From a bacterium (GTDB lineage: Bacteria; Actinomycetota; Acidimicrobiia; Acidimicrobiales; CATQHL01): 64,000 bases of DNA. Position 1 is the first letter of the stretch. Each line of letters opens with the position of its first letter. A program made the translations under genes and the position numbers. A model generated the notes under the pieces. It had not been told where the DNA came from, searched no databases, and saw nothing but the letters and a program-made list of their open reading frames with translations. The DNA lies in NCBI GenBank assembly GCA_026708055.1, contig JAPOVS010000067.1:1-64000 (forward strand), in the 5' to 3' direction. Of this stretch, positions 25,745-35,106 are shown piece after piece.

Positions 25745-27531
25745 GCAGATCCGACCGTGGCCGGCAGCACGTCCCGGGCCAGGCCGGCACCGCCGGGCCG
25801 CGGGGCTACCGGTCGGGTGGCCGCCGGGCTGTGCTCGTGATGGCGATGCTGGCGATGGCCGCCGGGCTCGTCTCGCGAACCTTCGACCTGCAGTTCGGCG
25901 ACAACGACGACATCCTGGCCTGGGCCAGGGAGCATCGCTTGCAGGAGAGCCCGGTGATGGGTGTGCGCGGCGACATCCTGGACCGCTCCGGGGAGCCTCT
26001 CGCCACCTCGGTGGAGTGGTCGGCGGTCTACGCGGATCCCTCCCGGATCGCCGACCCGCTCACCGTGGCGGGCGCCCTGGCGCCCACTCTCGGCGCCGAC
26101 GTGGAGCCGTTGGCCCGGAAGATGTCGGTGCCGGGCCAGTTCGTCTACCTGCAGCGGCAGGTGCCCCCCGAGCAGGCCGCGGCGGTGCACGATCTGGCGT
26201 TGGATGGGATTGGCACGGTTCCCGAACTGCACCGGACGTACCCGCTGGGCGACTTCGCCGTGGAGATCGTGGGTTCGGTGAGCACCGACCACGCAGGCAT
26301 CTCCGGCATCGAACTGCTCCACGACGACCTGCTGGCCGCCAGCGACGGCTCAGAGCTGCGCGAGATGTATCCGGGAGGCCGCAGCGTGCCCGGCGGGGTC
26401 AGCGAGTCGGTACTTGCGGTCGACGGCGCCGATCTGCGGCTCACCATCGACGGGATGCTGCAGTTCGAAGCAGCCCGCATCCTGGCCGCCCAGGTGCGCG
26501 AGACCGAAGCGGCCGGCGGGGTGATCATCCTCGGCCGCCCGGCAACCGGCGAGATCCTGGCCATGTCCACCGCAACCCGCGACGACTCCGGCGAGGTGGT
26601 CACCGGCGCGGAGAACAAAGCCATCACCTGGGCCTTCGAGCCCGGATCGGCGATCAAGGGACTCACCTTCTCCGCCGTGCTGGACGCCGGGCTGGCCGGC
26701 CCGGCCACGACCAGGGCCGTACCCGACCGCCTGGTCGTGCACGATTCACAGTTCAGCGACTACTCCCCGCACCCCGTGCTGGACTATTCGGTGCGCGACA
26801 TCGTCGTGGAATCCTCCAACATCGGGACGATCCTCTGGGGACAGCGGCTCGGCGCCGCCGAACTCGACAACTACCTGCGTCGTTTCGGTCTCGGGGCGCG
26901 CAGCGGGCTCGGGCTCTACGGCGAGTCCGCCGGTCTGCTGCCGAACGTGTCGGACTGGTCGGGAACCTCCCTGGCCACGATCGCCATCGGCCAAGGCGTC
27001 TCGTTGACGCCGCTGCAGTTGCTGCAGGCGTTCAACACCATCGCCAACGACGGCGTCTACGTCCCGGCGAGAATCGTGGCAGACGTGACCGTGCCCGGCG
27101 GGGAGCCCGCGAGCCCGCAACCCGTGCTCGAACCGCGGCGGGTCGTGTCCGCAGCGGCGGCCGTCCACATGCGCCGCATCCTGGGCGAGGTCGTGGCTGC
27201 CGGGACGGGCCGGCGGGCGGCGGTGGAGGGCTACGAAGTGGCAGGCAAGACCGGCACCGCCCGCAAGCCTCACCCCGACGGCGGCTATGAGGACGCGGCC
27301 GGGAACTATCGCTACGTCGCCACGTTCGTGGGCTTCCTCCCGGCCTCCGACCCGGAACTCTCGCTGATCGTGGTGATCGACGAACCCACGACCACCATCT
27401 ACGGCGGGAGCGCGGCTGCGCCGGCGTTCGCCGAGTTGGCCCAGATCGCCCTGCGTCGCCTCAAGGTGCCCCCGCCGTCCGGCGACGGGCAGCACCTGAT
27501 CCTGGCGGCCGGCGGCGGGAGACTCCCGTGA
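25741..27531 (+). CDS. ftsI: Septal peptidoglycan transpeptidase FtsI (PBP3)
   Basis: FtsI crosslinks septal peptidoglycan outside the membrane. The 596-residue protein has an N-terminal membrane anchor near residues 30-46, a dimerisation domain starting GVRGDILDRSGEPLATS, and a transpeptidase domain with the active Ser in EPGSAIKG (SxxK), the SxN motif in VESSNIGT, and the KTG motif in VAGKTGTARK. GTG 25741 overlaps the ftsL stop. No PASTA repeats are present at the C-terminus. Confidence 0.95.
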   Translation: MSRSDRGRQHVPGQAGTAGPRGYRSGGRRAVLVMAMLAMAAGLVSRTFDLQFGDNDDILAWAREHRLQESPVMGVRGDILDRSGEPLATSVEWSAVYADPSRIADPLTVAGALAPTLGADVEPLARKMSVPGQFVYLQRQVPPEQAAAVHDLALDGIGTVPELHRTYPLGDFAVEIVGSVSTDHAGISGIELLHDDLLAASDGSELREMYPGGRSVPGGVSESVLAVDGADLRLTIDGMLQFEAARILAAQVRETEAAGGVIILGRPATGEILAMSTATRDDSGEVVTGAENKAITWAFEPGSAIKGLTFSAVLDAGLAGPATTRAVPDRLVVHDSQFSDYSPHPVLDYSVRDIVVESSNIGTILWGQRLGAAELDNYLRRFGLGARSGLGLYGESAGLLPNVSDWSGTSLATIAIGQGVSLTPLQLLQAFNTIANDGVYVPARIVADVTVPGGEPASPQPVLEPRRVVSAAAAVHMRRILGEVVAAGTGRRAAVEGYEVAGKTGTARKPHPDGGYEDAAGNYRYVATFVGFLPASDPELSLIVVIDEPTTTIYGGSAAAPAFAELAQIALRRLKVPPPSGDGQHLILAAGGGRLP

Positions 27532-28964
27532 GTGAGCGAGCGACCCTCCGGTCGCTGCAGCAGCGCAGCGGGATCGCCGCTCGGCTGCATCTCCCGACCG
27601 GGGTGCGGTCGGTGGACCCGCCGATCACGGTGGTCTGCGAGGACTCCCGCGAGGTGCGAGCCGGAGCCCTCTTCTGCTGCATGCCGGGAAGATCCAACGA
27701 CGGCCATGACTTCGCGGCCGGGGCTGCCGAGGCCGGTGCCGCCGCGCTGGTCGTGGAGCGTGCCCTGCCGGTGAACCTGCCACAGCTGGTGGTTCCCGAG
27801 GTGCGCGCCGCCGTCGGTCCCCTGGCACTGGCCGGCGCGGGGTCGCCGCAGGAGCACCTGCAGCTGGCCGGAATAACGGGCACCAACGGCAAGACCACCG
27901 TCACCCATCTGCTGAGCAGCATCCTGGAGGGGTCCGGTCGGCGCTGCGTCGCCATCGGCACCCTGAGCAGCACGCTCACGACGCCGAGGGCAACCGAGTT
28001 GGCCGGCCGGCTGGCCTCGGCGCGGGCGGGCGGTGCCGGCGCCGCGGTGCTGGAGGTCAGCTCGCACGGTCTCGCCCAGAAGCGCGTCGAGGGGCTGCGC
28101 TTCGCCGCCGCAGCCTTCACCAACCTCTCCCCGGAGCACCTCGACTACCACGGGGACATGGAGGACTACTACCGGGCCAAGCTCAGCCTGTTCAGCGACG
28201 CCAGAACCTCCCTCTCGGTGGTCTGCACCGACGACCGCTGGGGCCGGCGCCTTGCCGCCGAGTTGACGGGCGAGGTGCGACGCTGCTCGCGAGACGACGC
28301 CGAGGTGCTGGAGGTCGCGGCGCGCTACAGCCGCTTCCGCTGGCGCGGGGTCGAGGTCTCGCTGCCCCTGGGAGGTGCGCACAACATCTCGAATGCGGTG
28401 GTGGCGGCCACAGTCGCCGAGGCGCTCGGCGCCCGGGCGGCCCAGATCGCAGAGGGGCTCCGGCGGGCGCCGCGCCTTCCGGGCCGGTTCGAAGTGGTGA
28501 CCGAATCGCCTGCGGTGGTGATCGTGGATTTCGCGCATTCTCCGGCGGCATTGGAGCAGCTGCTGCGCGCGGGCCGGAACCTGGTGCCCGCGCCGTCTCG
28601 CCTGACCGTGGTCTTCGGCTGCGGCGGCGAGCGGGATGAAGGCAAGCGGGAGGCGATGGGAGCCATCGCCTCCCGGCTTGCCGACAGGATCATCGTCACG
28701 TCCGACAATCCGCGGGGCGAGGATCCGGCGGACATCGCCCGGTCGGTCATGGCCGGTGTGCCCGACGGCGCCGCGGAGCTGGAGCTGGATCGCCGGCGTG
28801 CCATCGCGGCGGCGCTGGCCGGTGCGCGGCGGGACGACGTCGTGATCGTGGCCGGCAAGGGGCACGAGACCCGACAGATCATCGGCGGGAGGTCGCTTCC
28901 CTTCGACGACGTCGCGGTGGTGCGGGAAGTCTTGAACTCCGCGCGGGAGGTGTCGGCGACGTGA
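27528..28964 (+). CDS. murE: UDP-MurNAc-L-Ala-D-Glu:meso-DAP ligase MurE
   Basis: MurE adds the third residue to the peptidoglycan stem peptide. The 478-residue protein has the ATP-binding GITGTNGKTTVTHLL, the lysine for carbamylation in YYRAKLSLF, FTNLSPEHLDYHGDMEDY, and DNPRGEDP near residue 398. The DNPR motif is the marker of meso-diaminopimelate specificity, so the peptidoglycan is predicted to be of the DAP type. It is followed directly by mraY; murF, which normally sits between them, is missing. Confidence 0.95.
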   Translation: MSERATLRSLQQRSGIAARLHLPTGVRSVDPPITVVCEDSREVRAGALFCCMPGRSNDGHDFAAGAAEAGAAALVVERALPVNLPQLVVPEVRAAVGPLALAGAGSPQEHLQLAGITGTNGKTTVTHLLSSILEGSGRRCVAIGTLSSTLTTPRATELAGRLASARAGGAGAAVLEVSSHGLAQKRVEGLRFAAAAFTNLSPEHLDYHGDMEDYYRAKLSLFSDARTSLSVVCTDDRWGRRLAAELTGEVRRCSRDDAEVLEVAARYSRFRWRGVEVSLPLGGAHNISNAVVAATVAEALGARAAQIAEGLRRAPRLPGRFEVVTESPAVVIVDFAHSPAALEQLLRAGRNLVPAPSRLTVVFGCGGERDEGKREAMGAIASRLADRIIVTSDNPRGEDPADIARSVMAGVPDGAAELELDRRRAIAAALAGARRDDVVIVAGKGHETRQIIGGRSLPFDDVAVVREVLNSAREVSAT

Positions 28965-30019
28965 TCCGCCTTCTGCTCGCCGCCGCCATCGCCACCGTCG
29001 TTTCCCTGGCGGGCACGCGCCTGCTGATCGCCTTCTTCCGGGCCCGGAACCTCACCCAGCCCATCCGCAGCGACGGGCCCGAGACCCACGCCAACAAGGA
29101 GGGCACGCCCACGATGGGCGGACTGGCCATCGTCGGGGGCGGCTGCGTCGGCTACGCGGGGAGCCACTTCATCCACGGCGGCATCTTCACCCGGACGGGG
29201 CTGTTCGTGATGCTCGCCATCGTGGGGGCGACCGCCGTGGGGGCCCTGGACGATTGGCTCAAGGTCTCCCGTGCGCACAGCAAGGGGCTCAGCAAGCGCG
29301 CCAAGATGCTCGGCCTGTGCGCCGTGGGCGGCGGGTTCGCGGCGCTGACCGTCCTGGCGACCGACATCAGTACCGAGTTGTCCTTCACGCGTGCGGGGGG
29401 CATCGGCTTGGACATGGGCCCGGTGGGTTGGAGTCTCTGGGCGGTCCTGATCATCGTGGGGGCCTCCAACGGGGTCAACTTCACCGACGGGTTGGACGGT
29501 CTGGCCGCGGGGTCCAGCATCTTCAACTTCGCCGCCTTCACCATCATCGGGTACTGGGCGTTCCGGCACGTGGAGCTGTACAACCTGCCCCACGCCCTGG
29601 ACCTGGCCGTGGTGGGAGCCGCCATGCTGGGCGGCTGCGTCGGGTTCCTGTGGTGGAACGCCGCCCCGGCCCAGATCATCATGGGCGACGCCGGGGCGCT
29701 GGCCATCGGCACCGCGCTGGCCTGTCTGGCGCTCGCGACCAATACCCACCTGCTGCTGCCGATCATGTGCGCCCTGTTCGTGGTGGAGGCCCTGTCGGTG
29801 ATCCTGCAGATCGGCGTGTTCAAGTCGATGGGCGGGCGGCGCCTGTTCGCGATGGCGCCGATCCACCATCACTTCGAGCAGCGCGGCTGGCACGAGACGT
29901 GGGTCATCGTGCGGTTCTGGCTGCTGGCCGGGTTCGCCACCGCGGTGGCTCTCGGACTGTTCTACGCGGACTATTTCCCGCTCCTCGACGCCGGCTCCGC
30001 TGCGGGGGGATCGCCATGA
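28961..30019 (+). CDS. mraY: Phospho-MurNAc-pentapeptide translocase MraY
   Basis: MraY transfers phospho-MurNAc-pentapeptide to undecaprenyl phosphate, making lipid I. It is a 352-residue membrane protein with about ten membrane segments. Conserved motifs include KEGTPTMGG near residue 46, the acidic pair in GALDDWLK, NFTDGLDGLAAGSS, a MGDAGALAIG loop and the histidine cluster APIHHHFEQRGWHE. All catalytic residues appear intact. It overlaps murE and murD by four bases each. Confidence 0.96.
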   Translation: MIRLLLAAAIATVVSLAGTRLLIAFFRARNLTQPIRSDGPETHANKEGTPTMGGLAIVGGGCVGYAGSHFIHGGIFTRTGLFVMLAIVGATAVGALDDWLKVSRAHSKGLSKRAKMLGLCAVGGGFAALTVLATDISTELSFTRAGGIGLDMGPVGWSLWAVLIIVGASNGVNFTDGLDGLAAGSSIFNFAAFTIIGYWAFRHVELYNLPHALDLAVVGAAMLGGCVGFLWWNAAPAQIIMGDAGALAIGTALACLALATNTHLLLPIMCALFVVEALSVILQIGVFKSMGGRRLFAMAPIHHHFEQRGWHETWVIVRFWLLAGFATAVALGLFYADYFPLLDAGSAAGGSP

Positions 30020-31347
30020 ACGGCCTCGGAGACGCTCCGTTGCTGCTCTGGGGCCTGGGTGCCACCAACCGGGCGGTGGCGGCGGCGCTGGGTCGGCGGG
30101 GCCACCGGTTCGTCGCCACCGACGACGCGCCGGGGCCCGGCATGCGACGGGCGGTGGCCGAGGCGGGCGGGATCCTGCAGCCCCCGCCGGCCGACGACGA
30201 GCTGGCGGGACTCATGAGCCGCTGCGGCGCTTTCCTGCCCACGCCCGGCCTGGCGGACCGCCACCGGGCGATGCGGGTCGCCCTCGGCGCGGGCAGCCTC
30301 GTCCTCAGCGAGTTCGACCTGGCGGGCGCCTGGGACGACCGCCCCGTCGTCGCCGTGACCGGCACCAACGGCAAGACGACGGTCACGACCCTGGTGGCCG
30401 CGGCACTGGCTCCGAGCACCGGGGCGGTGGCCGCGGGGAACAACGAGCTGCCGCTGGTGAGCGCCATCGAGGACGCAGCTCCGACCGTCTTCGTGGTCGA
30501 GGCCTCGTCGTTCCGCCTGGGTCGCAGCCGGTCGTTCCGGCCGAAGGTCGCGGCCTGGCTGAACTTCGCTCCTGACCATCTGGACGTGCACGCCTCCCTG
30601 AGGGCCTACGAGGAGGCCAAGGCGGGTATCTGGCGACACCTGGGCGCCGGTGACGTGGCCGTGGTCAACGAAGCCGACCCGGTGGTGGCGGCCCGGCGCC
30701 CGGCCGCGGGCAGGGTGCTCACCTTCGGCCGGCCGGCGAGTGACGTCGCCGTGTGCGGTGAGTCGCTGAGGGTCGGCGGCGAGCCGCTGGTCGAGACCGC
30801 CCGGCTGCCGAGACGGTTCCCTCACGATCTGCGCAACGCCGAGGCCGCCGCCGCGTGTGCCCTCGCCGCCGGCGCGCCCGCAGCGGACGTGCGCGCCGCC
30901 CTTGAGTCTTTCCGCGGACTCCCGCACCGGCTGGAACTGGTGGTCGAGACCGGTACCAACCGCTGGTACGACGACTCGAAGGCCACGACCCCCGAGGCGG
31001 TACTCGCCGCCAGCGGCGCGTTCGAGTCGCTCGTCCTCATCGCCGGCGGGCGCAACAAGGGACTCGACCTCGCCGGTCTGGCCGGTGCCTCCTCGGTACG
31101 GGCCGTGGTGGCCATCGGCGAGGCCGCCGGAGAGGTGGGCGCCGCTTTCGCCGGCTCCCGGCCCGTGCAGCGAGCCACGGACATGGCGGGGGCCGTGGCT
31201 GTGGCCGGGGAGATGGCCCTGCCCGGGGAGGCGATCGTGCTGTCGCCGGGCTGCACCTCCTTCGACTGGTACGAGTCGTACCGCCAGCGGGGTGAGCACT
31301 TCGCCACGCTCGTGCGCGCCGCGGTAGGCGAAGGAGAGCCGCAATGA
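30016..31347 (+). CDS. murD: UDP-MurNAc-L-alanine:D-glutamate ligase MurD
   Basis: MurD adds D-glutamate to the cytoplasmic peptidoglycan precursor. The 443-residue product has the ATP site VAVTGTNGKTTVTTLV, the AAGNNELP segment, VFVVEASSFRL, LNFAPDHLDVHASLRAYEEA, and a C-terminal domain with WYDDSKATTPEAVLAA and the LSPGCTSFDWYESYRQRG motif. The motifs are those of MurD, not MurF, so this gene does not replace the missing murF. Confidence 0.95.
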   Translation: MNGLGDAPLLLWGLGATNRAVAAALGRRGHRFVATDDAPGPGMRRAVAEAGGILQPPPADDELAGLMSRCGAFLPTPGLADRHRAMRVALGAGSLVLSEFDLAGAWDDRPVVAVTGTNGKTTVTTLVAAALAPSTGAVAAGNNELPLVSAIEDAAPTVFVVEASSFRLGRSRSFRPKVAAWLNFAPDHLDVHASLRAYEEAKAGIWRHLGAGDVAVVNEADPVVAARRPAAGRVLTFGRPASDVAVCGESLRVGGEPLVETARLPRRFPHDLRNAEAAAACALAAGAPAADVRAALESFRGLPHRLELVVETGTNRWYDDSKATTPEAVLAASGAFESLVLIAGGRNKGLDLAGLAGASSVRAVVAIGEAAGEVGAAFAGSRPVQRATDMAGAVAVAGEMALPGEAIVLSPGCTSFDWYESYRQRGEHFATLVRAAVGEGEPQ

Positions 31348-32537
31348 CCGCGGTGACGGCGGGCCACTCGCGTGCAGGCGGTCGCCCGCACCGGACGGCG
31401 ACGCTGCAGGCCTTGCGGAACCCGCCGGTGGGGCGGAACACCCGCACCTTCGGTGCCCTCGCTGTCGTGCTGGTGCTCGTGAGCCTGCTGGGACTCGTGA
31501 TGGTGGTGCTGTCCTCGACGGTGACCTCCATCGAGGCCACGGGGGATCCCTTCTTCCATGCCAAGCGCCATGCCTTGTGGCTGGCACTCGGCATCGCCGC
31601 CGGCGTCGTGACGCTCCGGGTTGACTACCACCGCTGGCGAGCACCGCTGGTGACCACCGGTGCGCTCGTGGTGACCCTGGCAGCACTCGCCTGCCTGCGT
31701 ATCCCGTCGCCGCTCGTGCAGGTCGGCAACGGCTCGGCGCGCTGGATTCGCGTCGGCGGCCTGGTGATCCAGCCCTCAGAGGCGGCGAAGCTTGCACTGG
31801 TGCTGTCCGCCGCCTCGCTGCTGTCCCGCCGGCTGGACCGCGTGGCGAGCGTTCGCCAGACGCTGCTGCCACTGCTGGTGGTGTTCGGGGTGATGGCGGG
31901 ACTGATCCTGGCGCAGCCCAGCCTGGGCACGGTCGTGCTTCTCGGGGGGATCCTGCTGGCGATGCTGTTCCTGGCGGGGCTGCCGGCCCGGCACGTGGCG
32001 GCGCTCGTGGCGCTGGGGACCGGGGCGGTCGTGCTGTTCACGATGCTTATCGGCTACCGGCGCCAGCGCCTCACCTCCTACCTCGATCCCTGGTCGGATC
32101 CCTACGGCGCCGGCTACCAGGCCGTGCAGGCGCAGGTTGGGATCGCCTCGGGCGGGTTGACGGGAGTCGGACCCGGAGGGGCGCGCTCCAATCTGGCGTA
32201 CGTGCCCTACGCCCACACCGACTTCATCTTCGTGACCATCGCCGAGAACCTGGGACTGATCGGCGCGCTCGTGGTGGTGCTGCTGTTCCTGTGCCTGGGA
32301 GTCCTGGGGATCCGCGTGGTACGCGACGCTCCGGACCCCTACGGGGCGTTCCTGGCGGCGGGGATCAGCGGCTGGTTCGTGTTGCAGGCCTTCATCAACA
32401 TCGCGGTGGCCCAGAGCCTGCTTCCGACGATGGGTGTGACGCTCCCGTTCGTCTCCTACGGGGGTTCGAGCCTGATCGTGAACCTGGCGGCCGCCGGCAT
32501 CCTCATGAACGTTGCGCGCCAGGGGCGGACCGCATGA
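31344..32537 (+). CDS. ftsW: Lipid II glycosyltransferase FtsW
   Basis: FtsW is the SEDS-family polymerase that makes septal glycan strands together with FtsI. It has 397 residues and about ten membrane segments. The conserved extracytoplasmic loop holds GYQAVQAQVGIASGGLTGVG and, further on, YVPYAHTDFIFVTIAENLG, with the essential Asp in HTDF. The C-terminal GVTLPFVSYGGSSLIVNL signature is intact. It lies between murD and murG with 4-base overlaps on both sides. Confidence 0.95.
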   Translation: MTAVTAGHSRAGGRPHRTATLQALRNPPVGRNTRTFGALAVVLVLVSLLGLVMVVLSSTVTSIEATGDPFFHAKRHALWLALGIAAGVVTLRVDYHRWRAPLVTTGALVVTLAALACLRIPSPLVQVGNGSARWIRVGGLVIQPSEAAKLALVLSAASLLSRRLDRVASVRQTLLPLLVVFGVMAGLILAQPSLGTVVLLGGILLAMLFLAGLPARHVAALVALGTGAVVLFTMLIGYRRQRLTSYLDPWSDPYGAGYQAVQAQVGIASGGLTGVGPGGARSNLAYVPYAHTDFIFVTIAENLGLIGALVVVLLFLCLGVLGIRVVRDAPDPYGAFLAAGISGWFVLQAFINIAVAQSLLPTMGVTLPFVSYGGSSLIVNLAAAGILMNVARQGRTA

Positions 32538-33697
32538 GCGGTCGCCGGCAGCACGTCTGGGCGGTGATCGCGGGCGGCGGCACCGGCGGGCACGTCTACC
32601 CCGGGCTGGCGGTGGCGGAGGCCCTCGGCGCCGGCCCGGATCCCCGGCACAGCCGGGTCCACTTCGTCGTGAGCCGGCGCCCGCTCGACTCCGAGATCGT
32701 CGTCTCGGCCGGCTTCGAGGCCACGGCGATCAGCGCTCGCGGCTTCCGCCGGCGTCCGGCCGCGGCGAACCTGGCTGCGGCCTGGGCACTGGCACGAGGC
32801 GTCTGGCAGTGCTGGCGGCTGCTCGGCCGCACCTCGCCCCGCGTGGTGCTGGCCCAGGGCGGCTATGTCAGCGCGGCGTGTGCCATGGCCGCCCGCCTGC
32901 GGAGGATTCCCGTCGTCGTGCTGGAGGCCAACGCCGCACCCGGTGCCGCCAACCGCTTGACGGCACGCTGGGCGGTGGCCTGCGCGGTGGCGTACGAAGA
33001 GGCGCGTCTCCGTGGGGCGGTGCGTACGGGACTCCCGGTGCGCGCCGCCATCGCCGGATTGCATCCGGGGACCGGGAGCGAGGCCGCGGCGGGCAACGGC
33101 CGCCATGGCGCGCGCGCTGCCCTGGATGTCGGCGAGGGGCGGCGGCTCGTGCTGGTGATCGGCGGCTCCCAGGGTTCGAGCCGTCTCAACGCGGCCGTCG
33201 AGGCGGCTTGCGAACTTCTGGCCGGGCGCGCTGACCTGGCGGTGCGCCACGTCACCGGACCCGCGAGGGTGGGTCTCGGCGGACGTTCCACCGGCGGAGC
33301 CTCCGGTGCAGGACTCCACTACGAGACCGTGCCCTACGAGCACGACATGCCGACGGCGTTGGCGGCCGCCGATCTGGTCGTCAGCCGCGCCGGCGGCAGT
33401 GCCACCGCCGAGTTGGCGATTGCGGGGCGCGCCTCGCTGCTCGTGCCCCTGCCCGGGGCCACGAGCGACCACCAGAACGCCAACGCTGCGGTGCTGGCGG
33501 CGGCCGGTGCGTCGCTGGTGATCCCGGAATCCGAACTCGACGGCCCGCGCCTGGCGACGGCGATATCCGACGTCCTCGCCGACCCGGTGCGACTCGGGAG
33601 CATGCAGCAGGCTGCGGCCCGGTTCGGCCGGCCCGACGCCGCCGGCCGGGTGGCCGACCTGCTGCTCGCCGCCGCCGGTGAGGGTGCGGGCCCGTGA
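32534..33697 (+). CDS. murG: Lipid II synthase MurG
   Basis: MurG transfers GlcNAc to lipid I on the inner membrane face. The 387-residue GT28 enzyme has VIAGGGTGGHVYPGLAVAE at the N-terminus, VLAQGGYVSAACAMAA, LEANAAPGAANR, VIGGSQGSSRLN and the donor-binding VSRAGGSATAELAIAG followed by VPLPGATSDHQNANA. A Gly/Ala-rich insertion of roughly ten residues lies before the linker near residue 185. ATG 32534 overlaps the ftsW stop. Confidence 0.95.
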   Translation: MSGRRQHVWAVIAGGGTGGHVYPGLAVAEALGAGPDPRHSRVHFVVSRRPLDSEIVVSAGFEATAISARGFRRRPAAANLAAAWALARGVWQCWRLLGRTSPRVVLAQGGYVSAACAMAARLRRIPVVVLEANAAPGAANRLTARWAVACAVAYEEARLRGAVRTGLPVRAAIAGLHPGTGSEAAAGNGRHGARAALDVGEGRRLVLVIGGSQGSSRLNAAVEAACELLAGRADLAVRHVTGPARVGLGGRSTGGASGAGLHYETVPYEHDMPTALAAADLVVSRAGGSATAELAIAGRASLLVPLPGATSDHQNANAAVLAAAGASLVIPESELDGPRLATAISDVLADPVRLGSMQQAAARFGRPDAAGRVADLLLAAAGEGAGP

Positions 33698-35106
33698 GCA
33701 TCGCTCTGGACGGGGTGCGCCACGTGCACGTGGTGGGTGTGGGCGGTGCTGGGATGAGCGCCATCGCCACAGTGCTCGCCGACGCCGGACACGTGGTGAC
33801 CGGGTCGGACCTGAAGGCCTCGGTGGCCTTCGAACGGCTCCGGGCCCGTGGCCTGGGGGTCGCCGTGGGGCACCGGGCCGAGCACGTCCTCGAACCCGCC
33901 ACGACCGGCGCCGAATTGCCGGCCGGTCGCCTGCCCGATCTGGTCGCCCGCTCGAGCGCCGTGGGCGACGGCAACGTGGAGGTCACCGCCGCGCGCCGCG
34001 CCGGGATCCCGGTGTGCACCCGTGCCGACATCCTGGCCGCCGTCTGCCGGTTGCGGCGAACACTGGCGGTGGGTGGCACGCACGGCAAGACGACGACCTC
34101 CTCCATGCTGGCTCTGATTCTCGGCGAGGCCGGCTGCCGCCCTTCGTTCATCGTCGGCGGCGACGTCAACGAGACCGGCAGCGGGGCGGTGTGGGGCACG
34201 GGCGAATGGCTCGTGGTGGAGGCCGACGAGAGCGACGGCACGTTCTTGCAACTCGACCCCGAGGCGGCGGTAGTCACCAGTGTCGAGCCCGATCACCTGG
34301 AGCGGTACGGGAGCCTCGAGAGCCTGCACGAAGCCTTCGAGCAGTTCCTGGCCGGCGCCGCTGGCTTCCGGTTGGTGTGCATGGACGATCCCCGGGCTCG
34401 CCGTCTTGCCGGCAGGCATCCGGACGCGCGCAGCTACGGCGTCGCCGACGACGCGGACTACCGACTGACCGATCTCGCCACGGCGAGAACAGGCGTCGAA
34501 TTCGCGCTGCATCATCGTGGCGGTGACAGCGCGCGGGTGAACCTGCCGGTGCCCGGATTGCACAACGCGCGCAATGCCGCCGCGGCGATGGCCTGCGCCG
34601 AACACCTGGGAGTGCCGCTGGCTCGCGGCGCCGAGATTCTGGCTCACTACGGCGGCGTGTCCCGCAGGTATGAGTTCAGAGGCAGCGTCGGCGGCGTCAC
34701 CTTCATCGACGACTACGCACACCTGCCCGGCGAGGTGGCTGCAGTCCTGGCGACGGCCCGCGCCGGCGGCTGGCGGCGCATTGTCTGCGTCTACCAGCCG
34801 CATCGCTACACCCGGACCGCGGCCCTCTGGCGCGACTTCGGACCGGCGTTCACCGACGCCGACCTGGTCGTGTTCACCGACGTCTATGCCGCCGGTGAGC
34901 CGCCCCGGCCAGGGATCAGCGGGAAGCTGCTCGTGGACGCGCTGCTCGACGTCGAGCCGTACAAGCGGGTGGGGTGGTTCCCCCATCGGCGCGACCTTCA
35001 GTGCTACCTGGCCCGCGAGCTGCGGCCGGGGGACCTCTGCCTCACGCTGAACGCCGGTGATCTCACCACCTTGCCGGCCGAACTGATCGGCGAACTCGCA
35101 TCATGA
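33694..35106 (+). CDS. murC: UDP-N-acetylmuramate:L-alanine ligase MurC
   Basis: MurC adds L-alanine, the first residue of the stem peptide. The 470-residue protein has HVVGVGGAGMSAIATVLADA, GTHGKTTTSSMLALIL for ATP binding, WLVVEADESDGTF, VTSVEPDHLERYGSLESL and FIDDYAHLPGEVAAVLATAR. All three Mur ligase domains are complete. The start is GTG 33694, overlapping murG; the ATGA at the 3' end overlaps murB. Confidence 0.95.
   Translation: MSIALDGVRHVHVVGVGGAGMSAIATVLADAGHVVTGSDLKASVAFERLRARGLGVAVGHRAEHVLEPATTGAELPAGRLPDLVARSSAVGDGNVEVTAARRAGIPVCTRADILAAVCRLRRTLAVGGTHGKTTTSSMLALILGEAGCRPSFIVGGDVNETGSGAVWGTGEWLVVEADESDGTFLQLDPEAAVVTSVEPDHLERYGSLESLHEAFEQFLAGAAGFRLVCMDDPRARRLAGRHPDARSYGVADDADYRLTDLATARTGVEFALHHRGGDSARVNLPVPGLHNARNAAAAMACAEHLGVPLARGAEILAHYGGVSRRYEFRGSVGGVTFIDDYAHLPGEVAAVLATARAGGWRRIVCVYQPHRYTRTAALWRDFGPAFTDADLVVFTDVYAAGEPPRPGISGKLLVDALLDVEPYKRVGWFPHRRDLQCYLARELRPGDLCLTLNAGDLTTLPAELIGELAS

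Noticed and set aside
30016-31347. MurD gene as a replacement for MurF
   Set aside because: Its motifs (AAGNNELP, C-terminal LSPGCTSFDWYESY) are those of MurD.
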